A stretch of 64,000 bases of DNA from the NCBI RefSeq assembly GCF_035046505.1, contig NC_089821.1:62714256-62778255 (forward strand), in the 5' to 3' direction. This DNA is from Tiliqua scincoides (taxonomy: Eukaryota > Chordata > Lepidosauria > Squamata > Scincidae). The notes beneath the pieces were generated by a model. That model worked only from the letters and a program-made list of their open reading frames with translations, was not told the origin of the DNA and ran no database searches. Below, piece after piece: positions 49,801 to 59,745 of this stretch. Every line of letters begins with the position of its first letter. Position 1 is the first letter of the stretch. Both the position numbers and the translations under genes were made by a program.

Positions 49801-51527
49801 TGAAGGCAAAGCTGTCAGTGATAATTTGTATTGAAAAAAATAGATTTTGTAACACAGTTTGTCATAATAGGATAAATCTTTTCTTGCATCCTCATGTGGT
49901 TAGTGTTTTGCCAGATTGAGAGCTCAATCCTATCCAACATTTCAGCACTATTGCAGCCACAATGCAACCTGGAGGTAAGGGAACAAATGTTCCCTGAAAT
50001 TGAGGAGGCCTCCTTGATTACCTTCCCACCAAAGGATGCAGCACATGCCCCATTGACATGGCTGCACCAGCCCCAGAAAATGGGATAGGATTGGGCCCTG
50101 AAGTCCTAATGCAGGTATAGGGCAGGTTTCACATGTATGTACTTAACTTCACACAATTTGATGACTGAACATTTGATGACTTGCAAACTGAATGTGGGGA
50201 CTGACTCAAAGGAAAAAAATCTGAGATGCTGTGCCCAGCATCTCATACCACTGGGTGGCACTCTTCCTACAGACTGTGCTTGTCACTGCACAACTGTAGT
50301 GGCTGAAGGTCAGGCTTAAGAGCACCATGTTCAGAGCAAAAAGTGAAATGCAATATACTAGTTGAAGACAGCACTATCAAATACTGTAGTGATATGCCCT
50401 AGAGATTAAAATATTAAATAAGATTTAAAACAAGTTACACTGCTGAGAACAAGAAACCTCTCCTACTGATAGCCAACCAAGACGCTACACGAAGAATGAG
50501 AAACAGCTTACCTTATGAAGGTCTTCATCAAAACACCCAAGTTTACTCTTCCATGCCATGGAGTAACAAGGGCTGGCTGATGTGGCGACTGTGTGGGGTC
50601 CAAGCACCTCAGGGATTGCATAAAGATTTGGAGCTGAAAGCAGAAATTGTGGTCAGTGTGAAGTGTGCCAGAGGCTTGCATCAGAGGAAACAAGAAGGTC
50701 CATCTAGTCCAGCTTCCTGTATCTCACAGTGGCCCACCAGATGCCTCAGGGAGTACACAAGACAGCAAGAGATCTGCATCCTGGTGCCCTCTCTTGCACC
50801 TGGCATTCTGAGGTAGCCTACTTCCAAACTCAGGAAGTTGCACATACCCATCATTGCTTGTAACCTGTGGTGGACTTTTCCTCCCCTTTTAAAGGCATCT
50901 AGGCCACATGCCATCACCACATCCTGTGGCAAGGAATTCCACAGACTGGGTAAAAAAGTATTTTGTCTGACCTAACTCTCCCAACACTCAATTTTAATGA
51001 ATATCCCCTGGTTCTAGTGTTGTGTGAGAAGGAAAAGAGTATCCCTCTATCCACTCTATCCATCCTCTGCATAGTTTTGTACATCTCAGTTATGGCCCCC
51101 CAGGTTACTTTTTCTAGACTGAAGAGCCCCCAAACACTGTAGCCTTTGCTTGTAAGGCAGGTGCCCCAGCCCAGTAAGCATTCTGGTCATTCTGTTCTGC
51201 ACCTTTTTCATTTCCACTATATCCTTTTTGAGATGTGACTATCAGAACTGAATGCAATACTCCAGGTGTGGCCTCACCATTGATTTGTACAATGGCATTA
51301 TAATATTAGCCGTTTTATTCTCAGTACCTTTTCTAAATAGGCAATGGCTAGGATCTAACAAGTTTAAGAGTACTCAATGATTTTGTTACCCTCCCCCCAA
51401 GTGGGATTTTTTGACAATTTTCTTTTGAACTACAAACTACCGCAGTATATCACAAATAGGTTTTGTCTCTGTTTCAAAAGTGGCATGTTAACTTCTACAT
51501 ATAAGTTATATGTGTCCTATAACTGTG

Positions 51528-51571
<44 letters not shown>

Positions 51572-54500
51572 ACATGCGGATGACAAGTGCTAGGCATCTA
51601 CAAGCATTGCCACTGTAGGATAAGACCTTCCATCCTATATGTACGAAGTCTAAGGTTTAATCTCTTACTTACTTACTTTTAAATAGTGTTGGGAAAACCC
51701 AGCAGGGCTTGACTTGAGTCAAGTCACCACCCCCTGCAACTTGATTCGAAAAAGAGTCCTAATGAGATAGAGTTGCCCTTTAGTGCAGCGATTTTCAACC
51801 TTTTTCATCTCATGGCATACTGACAAGGCACTAAAATTGTCAAGGCATACATCAGGTTTTTGACAATTGACAAGGCACACCATGCTGCCAGTGGGGGGCT
51901 CATATCCCCATTGGTTTTACTAATAAATGACCTTCCCCCAGATTCCTGAAGCACACCTGTGGACAACTCATGGCACAGTGGTTGAAAATGACTGCTATAG
52001 TGATGCTAATGAACTTGAGTCGAGTTCCCCCCCATTTAAAAAACCTGCCATGGAAAAAATGGGGCTGCTGCTGAGGGATGCGTGTGTGTCAGAGCTCTCT
52101 TTGAACACACCCCTGCTGTCCCCACCCATCTGTAAACAGGGGTGGGAGGGAGGGAGGGAGAGCTGGGACAGAAGTGGTGAGAGGGAGGAGGAGGGTCACA
52201 AGAAGCAGCTGGGAGGCCAGGCAACTGGATCCTTGCAGCTGTACTCAGAAGTAGTCCCAATTGAGCAGATCATTCAATGAGAATTCCTCCTCCAAGGAAC
52301 AATAGAGCCAAGAGAAGCCATAAGGTTGGAAAGCAGTACTGGGCAAAAGAGTTTTCTCTTGCCTCCCTGGGCTTTTGCAGCCAATTGTAAGGCAACAGCT
52401 CCCTTGGGCTCCTCCTCCTGCTCTCTCTCAGCCAAGAAAAATATCTGAATGCCCACCCTTTGTCCAATGATTATTGGTTCTTTCCTTCCTAGCAGATGTG
52501 GGGGGAAAAGAGCTCACTCTCACCTCCACCCCTCCTGCCCAATTCATGAACCCTTTCCTGCCTCCCAGCTAAATCTCCCTGCTGCTCGCTGTCAGAATGC
52601 TTGCCCCCCCAAGGTTTTCCATGCTGTGAAAACATAAACAGCATCCCCAGGCACAGTCAGCATGCGTGGGGATGAGTGCCAAGTCAGAGGGCCCTGACTC
52701 AAATCTTTTTCAGAGTCTTCCATACAGTATGTTGGGTTCTTTGGTATCCTATGATGGAAGAATAAATAAAGAAGGGATACATTTTACCTGGAGTGGTATC
52801 TACTTTGGCCCCTGTAGTCCTGAATGACATAGAATGCATAGGAGATCGCTTATATACCACTTTGTTCGATTTCTCTGGTGAGTAAGAGGCTAAGTAAAAG
52901 GAAAATCAATGGTCATAATCAGATTAAAGGTTGCACCTTATTGCATTTATTGAAAAGCCTTTTATTCTGACTTTCTACTGGAAAAGAAGGCAACTCACAT
53001 ACAATATTAAAATAGCAAAAATACGTCAGATACAACAAAATAGCATCAAAAATCCACAAAGAGTATTTGAAATATAGAACGACCAGAGGGGTCTTAGCCC
53101 CCTTACCTATTGTGATGTCCTCCTCAGCTACTATTTTTGAAGGCTATGGAGAGGGGAATGATTTGGCTAAAACTGCGGTTGTAATGCAAGCATTCATGAC
53201 AAAAGCAACAAAGAAATAAAAATAAAAATAAAATACACACACACAAACCCATACATTACCATTAAGAAACTTTAAGGCTGCAATCCTGTAGACACATACC
53301 TGAAAGTAAGTCTCATTGAACTCAATTAGGGCTTACTTCTGAGTGGAAATGCGTAGGATTATGCTGTTACAGCCCTATCATAACTAGGGCAACACAGCCC
53401 TTCACGATAGTAGAACACAGTTCTGCCATCGTATACAATTACACAACAGTGCTGTGTGTGATGCTGGTGGCTGCTTTGGGACTGCCCTAAAAATGCTCAG
53501 AGGTCTGCTGCCACAACTGGCTACCACTGGCAGTGAAGGTAAGCCAGTGGTAGTGTCCAGGGAAGAACAGGATGGAGAAGGGGAAGAACAGGGAGGGGGG
53601 CTGGCAGGAGGCAGAATGGGGGAAAGGAGGGGGTAGGTTCTGATGCCACCAGTGTGCACCAGGATCAACACTGTTCCCTCCCCCTCCTCTACTCTTTTTG
53701 GACTTGCACCAGCAAAATAACTATTATAGATCCAAGGAGACCTATTTGGGCAATGGAGGCTTACCCCTGGGTATGAGAACAAATGTGAGGGACTGCCAGT
53801 CAAGAGGCACAGCTGCATCAGTGGGGAAGGATAGATAGGATTGTGCTGTTAGATGACTAATCAAAATCCAGCTGAAATAAGATATGTAACATGTAGCAAA
53901 TGGCATTTTTAGGGTTAACTTGCAGTTCTCTCATAGCATTTTTCAGCACAAAAACTGTACAGAGGTAAAAAGTTAAATATTTCTACCTCTGTACTATGGT
54001 TATGGCTTCCATATGGCTCCCACTCATGGGTAAAATTAGTCTGCAACCACATGCAGACATGTTTAATATCACACATAGTTGTCCCTTACTCAGGACTTTG
54101 ATAGCCCTGGGTAGAAAAGAGAGATGGGTCTGTGTCCGGACCACAGGCAGAGGCCTACAAAGGAGGGCCTGAGAAACAGCAAGTCAGAGCCACAGCACCA
54201 CGGACTGCTCTAGAAGGGCACTTCAAAACACAGTTGCTTAACAAAACTCTCTTGTTCACTAAACAAGAGACAAGAGATGGACAGCCCAATCCTGAGCTGC
54301 CTGGAGCACAGGGCTGTCACAGTGCCAAAATGGCTGCCGCACCATCCAACGCGCCCCAGGCAGCTGCCGCCATCTCCTCGGGAGAAAGGGACTTTTGTCC
54401 CCTTCCTCTGAGTAAGGGAAGTAGCCCTGCAATGGGGCTGCTTGATTCTGCAGCAGCTCTTGAGCCAGCACAGAATCATAGAGTCCCTTGTCGAGCCATG

Positions 54501-57500
54501 TGGCCCTGTTCCCTCCCCCACCACACTCCTCCCCCCACATCTCCCTGCCCCGAAATGCCTCCTCCCCACTTCTCCCCATGCCCCCACTCACCAATCCTCC
54601 ACCTGGCAGTCTGGGCGACCACCAGGCAGTGGAACACACGCCCAGCCCCGAAGTGCTAGCTCCGGCGCTGGGCCCGTGCTAAGGGCTTGCAAACGTGCCT
54701 TATGGCACATTTGTGACAGTGATCACCAGCGGTGAGCCGGTGTGCAGTGTTCAGGATTGGGCCCTAAACAATCTTGTGGTGTGAATCTAAGTAGTACAGA
54801 TTTGGTTCTGTTTGAGCAATTTGTGTGGATTTCTTAACTGGACAAAATGTCTTCCATTCATACAGCAGTGGGGAATGTTTCCAAAATCCTGCTTCAAAGT
54901 GTATTAATTTATTTTTTAAAAAATTGTACTTTACCCGTCAGTACTACTCTTCCCAAGACAGCTAACAAATCATCAACAACAACCACAGCAATCCAATGTA
55001 AACATAGTAAGCTCAAGAAAACAAATAGTAAAGCCATAACACTGCAACAGGCAAGCCAAGCCAATTCAATGAGAGTTTTAGATGATTCCACTGCCACCAA
55101 AAAGATATGGGAATAGGGGGCCCTGTGAGCCTCACTGGGGAGAGCATTGTAGAGGCAAGGTGCTGCCACTGAAAAGCCCCTCTCCCTAATAGCCCCCTCA
55201 CTAGGCTTAGGGACAGGGGCACCCAGAGAAGGATCTCTGAAGGTGACAGGTAATATACATGTCAGATGGAAGAAGATGACTCACCAGGACCTGGTGTGAT
55301 CTCCACTCTCACTCTGGGGCGTCCAGCCATTGTGTAAGCTGGAGCAGACTTCCTTCCTCTGTGACTCAGAGAGCTCAACACCTCGTAAGGACCTGGAATG
55401 CAGTCTTTGTTGGGTGGCGGTCTGGAGCCATGCATAGTGTAGGCAGGGGCTTTCCTTTTGGTTGGGATGTGGGAGACATAACCTGCAAAGAACATTTGTG
55501 CCAATGTTTGAGAGAGAAGATATAGGTTCATGCATGAACAGGATCAGAACACTGACTCATCCATCCCAAGCTCTTGCAATTCTGGTGGCAGCAGTTCTTG
55601 AAGCTCTTTCCCAGCCTCACTTCCTCAGATTCGTTCATCAGAGCCATGATGAGGGACTGAAGTTGAGACTTTGGACATGCAAAGCAGCACATGCTCTGCC
55701 ACTGAATTGGGAATGTCTGCTTTGGATCATGTTGCTGCTCTTATGAGTTCTTCATAAAGAAGTGTTGATCAGCCCCTGAATCTCTGAAGACCAAGAGCTG
55801 ATTTCTGCAGGTGCAGGATCTTGTTTTTGAATGCTGACAGAATCCATGCATGTAGTAAGCTAGCACTTCAAGCTGAGGGTTGGGTTAAATCTTTCTGCTT
55901 GATGCACTAGTTTGTTGCATGCAGGGAGTTGTTCTTTTTTCACATGGAGTTAATGTATGTTTTAAAAAGTCTACTAGCTCCTTCTGCACAATGTATACAG
56001 ATTGGCTCCAGTTCTCAGAAGCAGAAATAGCTCTAGACATGTGATGAGGACAGAGTGCACTAGAGCTGGCAAAGCAACCATCTGGTTGCCCTGCTTTATA
56101 GCCAGAGGAGATTTTCTGCACAGGATTGATTAACTGTTTCCACACTCTTCAGCAGAGTTGAAAATTAGCCTGGCTCTATGATAGAACAATCATGGTACTG
56201 CTTTGCCACATGCCCAGCTGCAGCATACATCAAATATCAGCCAGGGCTGATATTCAGATGAGGGAACAAGCACTGAGATTTCCAATTTATGTAATTGCCA
56301 TGGCAGGAGGTATGCATGAAGGGTGGTAAATCTTCTGACAACAGAGGTGTCTGGAATATCTATGCTGAATGTTCTCCATTTCCTTTTTCACATGAAAAGC
56401 CGTGTTTTCAAGGAGAAATATTTCCAATGTTCACTTGTGTCTTAAGTATCAGGCAGAGCAATCCTTACCTGTACATAAGCCAGCGCAGGCCCCCTGCACC
56501 AGCCTTCAAGTGTCACGAACATGCCATAAAGCATGTTCATGCCACTTTGGGAGGGAGGCCGGTGCAGAAGCCCATGTCAGCTCCTGATCCAGACCTTGTA
56601 CCATTCCCATCCATCATTAGTAATATACTGGCATCCAGTGACAGATTACCCTGGACAATGCACAATTTGCCTCTGAAATGAAAATAGCTAATTTCAAATA
56701 CTAATGCTGATGTGCTGAACACAAAAATGACAATGAAATCTGTTGATTGGTTCTAGTTTAGGAGAAACTAAATGCACTGCATATATAGGTGGTGGGAAAG
56801 ACATAGGGCCCAATCCTATCCAAGTTTCCAGCATCGGTGCAACCTCAATGCCACCCCAAGATAAGGAAAAAATGTTTCCATATCTTGGGGAGGTTTCTGT
56901 GGCTACCTCCCCACCACAGGATGCAGCACACATCTCATTGGCACGACTGCACCGGTACTGGAAAATTGGATAGGATTGGACCCATAGACATTTACCAGTA
57001 CATGTCTATGGAACTGTCTATGGCAGATCTCTCACAAACCAATTTTGTTGCCAATTTGGCATTTTCATTTTTCATATTCATGTTCAGGACCTCAAAATCT
57101 ATAAGAAATTACTAATTTAATCTTGGGGGCATGACCTTTATAAAAATTTGTTGTCCAGTGTTATGTTACTACTTTTGAGAAATGCTGTCAGTACAATCCA
57201 AAGTGAAACTTTCCTCAGTAACAGCACAATCCTGTCTTGCGCTGGAACAGGCAGACCAAGAGGCTTGCGCTGTATCCAGCACAGGATAGGGCGCCAAAGT
57301 GGCTCAGCCAGAGGTAAGAGGAAACTTTTCCCCTTACCCCCGTGTAAGCCACTGCTGCCCCTATGGGTCCCCTCAGACTTGTGCCACCTCCTGAGGTCAC
57401 ACAGGTCTGAGGAGAGTGAAGTGGCTTCCAGCCACTCTGTGCTGCTTGGGAACGGGGATTGGGATCTGGTATTACAGCCAGATCTCAGCCCCTCCTCCCG

Positions 57501-58822
57501 CTCCCCACCCGCCTCCCCCTAGTTCCGCCCTCCGCTTACCCTTCCCCTGCCCCAGAATACCTCCCCCTGCCTCCTCCCCGCCCACCCCAGAGCCTTGCAT
57601 CAGCTGAGCTCGGTCAATGCAAGGCTCACTCCATAAGCTGCCATGGAGGCTGGATGCAGTCTCCACACTCCAGTGCACCTCCTTGCACTTGTGTGGCTTG
57701 CTCCTGAGGAGATGCAAACATGCTTTATGGCTTAGGGTGCAATCCTAACCTCGTTTTAGGCTGGCGCAAGTCCCTGAGTCCAACTGAAATGAATGGGAAC
57801 TGCACAAGAGCTTTTACAATGATCCCATTCATCTCAGTGGGAGCTATGCAGGAAACCACATTGGCTTACTCCCAAAGCTGAGATTTTACAACATGAGGGT
57901 TTGCATAAAATAAATTCATTTGACCCTTGAATAGTTTAAAGTCATGTTTGAACAGACATGGAAAAGGGCATAACTCAATAGTATATCTGTGGTTCCCAAA
58001 CATTTTGACTGGGCCATTGGCTGTGGCACCCTATTAGGGCTATAATATTATACAGGTCCAACCTTGTTATACATGGATTTTTTATACACGGATTTGACTC
58101 AACATGAATGGCCACTGCAAATGAGAAGGAGTGTGCTGCTCTTTCTCATGGGGAAAAAATCCATCCCTTTAAAACCACAGTTTAAAAAAATTGCTTTTCA
58201 TACTGTTGTAGAGGGACAGTCATGCAATCATTCCAATCTTCACCTGAGCCAGGCAAAGGCAGGGGATCCTATGCATTTCTGACTGCCTCTCTACAACAGT
58301 AAGAAAAGCTGTTTTAAACCACAATTGTAAAAGGACGCACTTTTCAATTTTTTTAAACAGCTTTTATTTAACACATTTTAAGGTGTCAGCAGGGAGTTCC
58401 AGAATCAAACTCCTGAGAATGTTGAGGCTCAACCTTATTCCATTAGGAGCAATGGAGGGGCAAGAAACCTGGAAGTGGGTCATTAAATCTATTTTTCCAC
58501 TGTTTTTTTAATCCACAGATTTTTTTATCCACGAGGGGTTCCAGAATGGAACCCTAGTGGATAACAAGGGATGATCTGTACATTGTATAGCGTGGCAAGT
58601 TTTTCACATGGATTCTGTAGCTCCCCTGGTTGGTTTCCACTGCTCCCTTGGGAGCCACAACTCACAGCTTGGGAAACACTGCTGTACATTCTTGTTTGTT
58701 TGTTTGTTTATACCTGTTGCTCCTTGTACGTAGTACTTGGGTCCAGGACTGGTAAACTGGGCCATGACTGGGCCCCTCGGACGATGAGGCCTCCATGTTC
58801 CCACCCAAGCACCATTACTCAT
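46757..58822 (-). CDS. CIMAP1A: Ciliary microtubule-associated protein 1A (outer dense fiber protein 3)
   Basis: SHIPPO-repeat protein of sperm flagella and cilia, formerly ODF3. Six coding exons on the - strand: 58714-58822, 55285-55482, 52788-52889, 50512-50633, 48471-48608, 46757-46846. They give 759 nt, 252 residues; human has 254 (recalled). It begins MSNGAWVGTWRPHRPRGPVM (human MTEEVWMGTWRPHRPRGPIM) and ends FGLRHSEYTTPLIVDVY (human FGIKHSDYMTPLLVDVE). SHIPPO motifs: SPGP (25-28), IPGP (65-68), TPGP (99-102), a changed TPAP (135-138), TPGP (178-181) and TPGP (213-216). There is no signal peptide or membrane segment. Position and orientation beside BET1L match human ODF3. The related ODF3L1/ODF3L2 genes are less likely because of the full length and this synteny. 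Confidence 0.95.
48215..48412 (-). mobile_element. CR1-like LINE 3' end, short
   Basis: AGCCCCACTGGATCAGGCCA and CAGCTTCCTGTATCTCACAG then the shared gcatctggcattctgacat. Only the last 0.2 kb of the element; 60 bp past CIMAP1A exon 5. Confidence 0.7.
48471..48608 (-). CDS. CIMAP1A: CIMAP1A coding exon 5
   Basis: 138 nt (46 codons), acceptor ccctcttacag, donor gtgaga. It encodes TPGPAAYKKPETEIYKKRAP, KYSIGIKSKVIGDKA and TPGPADYELGK, two full SHIPPO units. Confidence 0.95.
48665..48751. repeat. Short palindromic repeat copy
   Basis: ATGAGAGTAAGTTCTGTGAA, GTGGGATTTACTTCTCGGTA and CTTAGGACTGCACTG; diverged. 57 bp upstream of the CIMAP1A exon 5 acceptor. Confidence 0.65.
48958..49257. repeat. 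GC-rich relative of the large CAATCCTA-ended class
   Basis: Starts GGGCACAATTCAGAG and carries the hairpin GTCACAAATTTGGC / GCATGTTTGTGAC also found near 54690, 56510 and 57710. A G-rich tail (ggggggttggagag) follows. Confidence 0.5.
49258..49496. mobile_element. MITE, 239 bp, TTA target duplication
   Basis: TTA at 49255-49257 and 49497-49499. Ends GGCTGGATCCTAACC and GGTTAGGATTGGGCTG are inverted repeats. In CIMAP1A intron 4. Confidence 0.75.
49921..50098. mobile_element. Foldback MITE, 100-180 bp class, TGA target duplication
   Basis: GAGCTCAATCCTATCCAAC left, GGGATAGGATTGGGCCC right, with TGA on each side (left flank 49918-49920). Middle as in 56809-56982. Confidence 0.78.
50512..50633 (-). 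CDS. CIMAP1A: CIMAP1A coding exon 4
   Basis: 122 nt, acceptor tttctgctttcag, donor gtaagc. It encodes PNLYAIPEVLGPHTVATSAS, PCYSMAWKSKL and GCFDEDLHK; human has AAYMLPMVMGPNTVGKAS and GGFSDDLHK. The codon split over exons 3 and 4 is GCT (Ala), so the repeat reads TPAP, not TPGP. A CR1-like LINE end lies about 60 bp upstream of the acceptor. Confidence 0.93.
50695..51365 (-). mobile_element. CR1-like LINE 3' region, about 670 bp
   Basis: The longest CR1-like copy. The + strand shows antisense landmarks in order: gtccagcttcctgtatctca, gcattctgaggtagcctact, tcctgtggcaaggaattcca, gcctttgcttgtaaggcag, actccaggtgtggcctcacc and ttataatattagccgtttta. 5'-truncated, with its 3' end about 60 bp from the CIMAP1A exon 4 acceptor. 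Confidence 0.75.
51528..51570. repeat. (TC)n microsatellite
   Basis: About 20 TC units. Confidence 0.95.
51786..51994. mobile_element. hAT element (CAGNGATTTTCAACC family), near-perfect 8-bp duplication
   Basis: Left CAGCGATTTTCAACCTTTTT, right GGTTGAAAATGACTG. Flanks CTTTAGTG (51778-51785) and CTATAGTG (51995-52002) agree at 7 of 8 bases. Confidence 0.78.
52788..52889 (-). CDS. CIMAP1A: CIMAP1A coding exon 3
   Basis: 102 nt, acceptor cttttacttag, donor gtaaaa. It encodes ASYSPEKSNKVVYKRSPMHS and MSFRTTGAKVDTTP; human has DYFPEKSTKYVF and FRVDSTP at the same place. Too short to stand out as an ORF. Confidence 0.93.
53276..53366. repeat. Short palindromic repeat copy abutting a larger relative
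   Basis: GGCTGCAATCCTGTAGACAC, GAAAGTAAGTCTCATTGAAC, TAGGGCTTACTTCTGAGTGG and GCGTAGGATTATGCTG. TTA (53367-53369) separates it from the element at 53370. Confidence 0.82.
53370..53848. mobile_element. MITE, 479 bp, TTA target duplication
   Basis: CAGCCCTATCATAAC left and GATAGGATTGTGCTG right, flanked by TTA at 53367-53369 and 53849-53851. G-rich interior; no transposase frame. In CIMAP1A intron 2. Confidence 0.72.
54282..54763. mobile_element. Large-class CAATCCTA-ended element, 482 bp
   Basis: CAGCCCAATCCTGAGC left, GTTCAGGATTGGGCCC right as inverted repeats; interior with CpGs and the hairpin GTGCCTTATGGCACATTTGT. No matching target duplication. The overlapping 175-codon frame is not a gene. 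Confidence 0.65.
54905..55262. repeat. Old LINE-like interspersed repeat
   Basis: tttatttttt start, then aggcaaggtgctgccactga, aaagcccctctccctaatag and gagaaggatctctgaaggtg. Resembles 15500-15925. Ends 23 bp beyond the CIMAP1A exon 2 donor side. Confidence 0.45.
55285..55482 (-). CDS. CIMAP1A: CIMAP1A coding exon 2
   Basis: 198 nt, acceptor gttctttgcag, donor gtgagt. It encodes GYVSHIPTKRKAPAYTMHGS, an IPGPYEV repeat, then GRKSAPAYTMAGRPRVRVEI and TPGP. The doubled APAYTM matches the APAYS/GPAYS units of human ODF3. Confidence 0.95.
56450..56600. repeat. Fragment of the GC-rich CAATCCTA-related class
   Basis: GCAATCCTTACCTGTACATA, then the hairpin GTCACGAACATGCC / GCATGTTCATGCCAC. Matches 48958-49257. 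Confidence 0.5.
56809..56982. mobile_element. Foldback MITE, 100-180 bp class, ATA target duplication
   Basis: ATA on both sides of GGGCCCAATCCTATCCAAGT and AATTGGATAGGATTGGACCC. Inner palindrome CCCCAAGATAAGG / CATATCTTGGGG. The best preserved of its class here. Confidence 0.8.
57222..57733. repeat. Large-class CAATCCTA-related element, right end unclear
   Basis: Left CAGCACAATCCTGTCTTGCG preceded by TAA, then gcgctgtatccagcacagga; pyrimidine-rich interior and GCAAACATGCTTTATGGC near the right. A second, partial unit starts GGGTGCAATCCTAACC at 57736 after TTA. Confidence 0.5.
57987..58683. mobile_element. hAT-like element hosting a Tigger-like insertion
   Basis: Left CTGTGGTTCCCAAACATTTT, right CAGCTTGGGAAACACTG. 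The text after the inner element, attgtatagcgtggcaagtt, recurs at 63957-63976, so another copy begins near 63891. It ends 30 bp from CIMAP1A exon 1. Confidence 0.6.
58053..58578. mobile_element. Tigger-like mariner element, 526 bp, TA target
   Basis: CAGGTCCAACCTTGTTATAC left, GGATAACAAGGGATGATCTG right, TA on both sides (58051-58052, 58579-58580). Inner inverted text GTAGAGGGACAGTCATGCA / CTGACTGCCTCTCTAC. No transposase frame. Confidence 0.8.
58714..58822 (-). CDS. CIMAP1A: CIMAP1A coding exon 1
   Basis: ATG at the complement of 58820-58822 with A at -3; donor gtataa. It encodes MSNGAWVGTWRPHRPRGPVM, AQFTSPGPKYYVQGAT plus one base. The N-terminal TWRPHRPRGP block is diagnostic of ODF3. Confidence 0.95.
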
Positions 58823-59132
58823 GATGGGAGCCTATTGCAAAACCTAGGAAATGAAGAATGCAGAGAGAATTCTTTAAAGGGCAAGGCTGGATATGTCCTC
58901 TTAAATCTTCCAGTAAAAAACTAAGAATTTTGCTTCAGATCTCCATTATGAATCCCATAGTGCTGGCTAGATCTGTGTCTAGCTAAACAAGAATGTGAAA
59001 TGGTGCTCTCTAACTGCTGCTGGTATGAAAAACATGAACAATGAGAGAATTAGGCATTTATATACTGAATGCAATATTCTTTTTTTAAACCTTTGTTATG
59101 TCATGTTAAAGCAAGGCTTTAGAAGACCCCTA

Positions 59133-59320
59133 ACATGCTTATCATTATTTATATGTTGCCATTATGGTACATGGTGCTTTGTAACAGATGAGAGGACAGG
59201 TCCCTGCCCCAAGGGGCTCACAATCTAGAAACAGGCACAAGGGAGACAACAGAGGAAGGGGAAGAGAGTGATGGTTGGGTAAATGGGGGGGGGGTAATAT
59301 GTGATTATTGCATGTACACT
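59133..59320 (-). repeat. Interspersed repeat with TCACAATCTA core
   Basis: tatcattatttatatgttgc start and gaggacaggtccctgcccca then aggggctcacaatctagaaa. Comparable to 30935-31190; reads as a SINE/LINE tail on the - strand. Confidence 0.45.
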
Positions 59321-59479
59321 CATTTATCTTTGCAAGGACTGAGCATCACAGAAGAAGGTCCTTGCAAAATGGTGCCAAAGGAAAAAAAATAGACTGCTAC
59401 ACACTTTCCTAGGAGTAAGCGCCATTAAACACATTAAACACAGAACACAGGATGGCACCTGGGGATTGGACAGATTAAT

Positions 59480-59745
59480 GAAGGGACAGATTAATGGAGA
59501 AAAAGTCCATCACAGGTTACACAGGTTACAAGCCATTATGACTAGATGCAGTGCTTTAGTCGTAGCCTAACTCTGAATGCCTAATGCAAGGGAGTGGCTA
59601 TTGGATACTGATATCTTGTTGACTGGAGTGCTCCCTGAGGCATCTGATGGGCCACTGTGTAATACAGGAAGCTGGACTAGCTGGACTAGAATCCAGCTCT
59701 TGGCTGGATTCAACAGGTCTCTTCTTATTCTTATGACTAATTACA
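59480..59745 (+). mobile_element. CR1-like LINE 3' end, + orientation
   Basis: The reverse of the copies at 48215 and 50695: gcctaatgcaagggagtgg, tgatgggccactgtgtaata, caggaagctggactagctgg and ttcttattcttatgac end. 5'-truncated. Confidence 0.7.

Noticed and set aside
54132-54659. 175-codon + strand frame with Pro-rich tail
   Set aside because: It lies almost wholly inside a transposable element and reads as low-complexity sequence.
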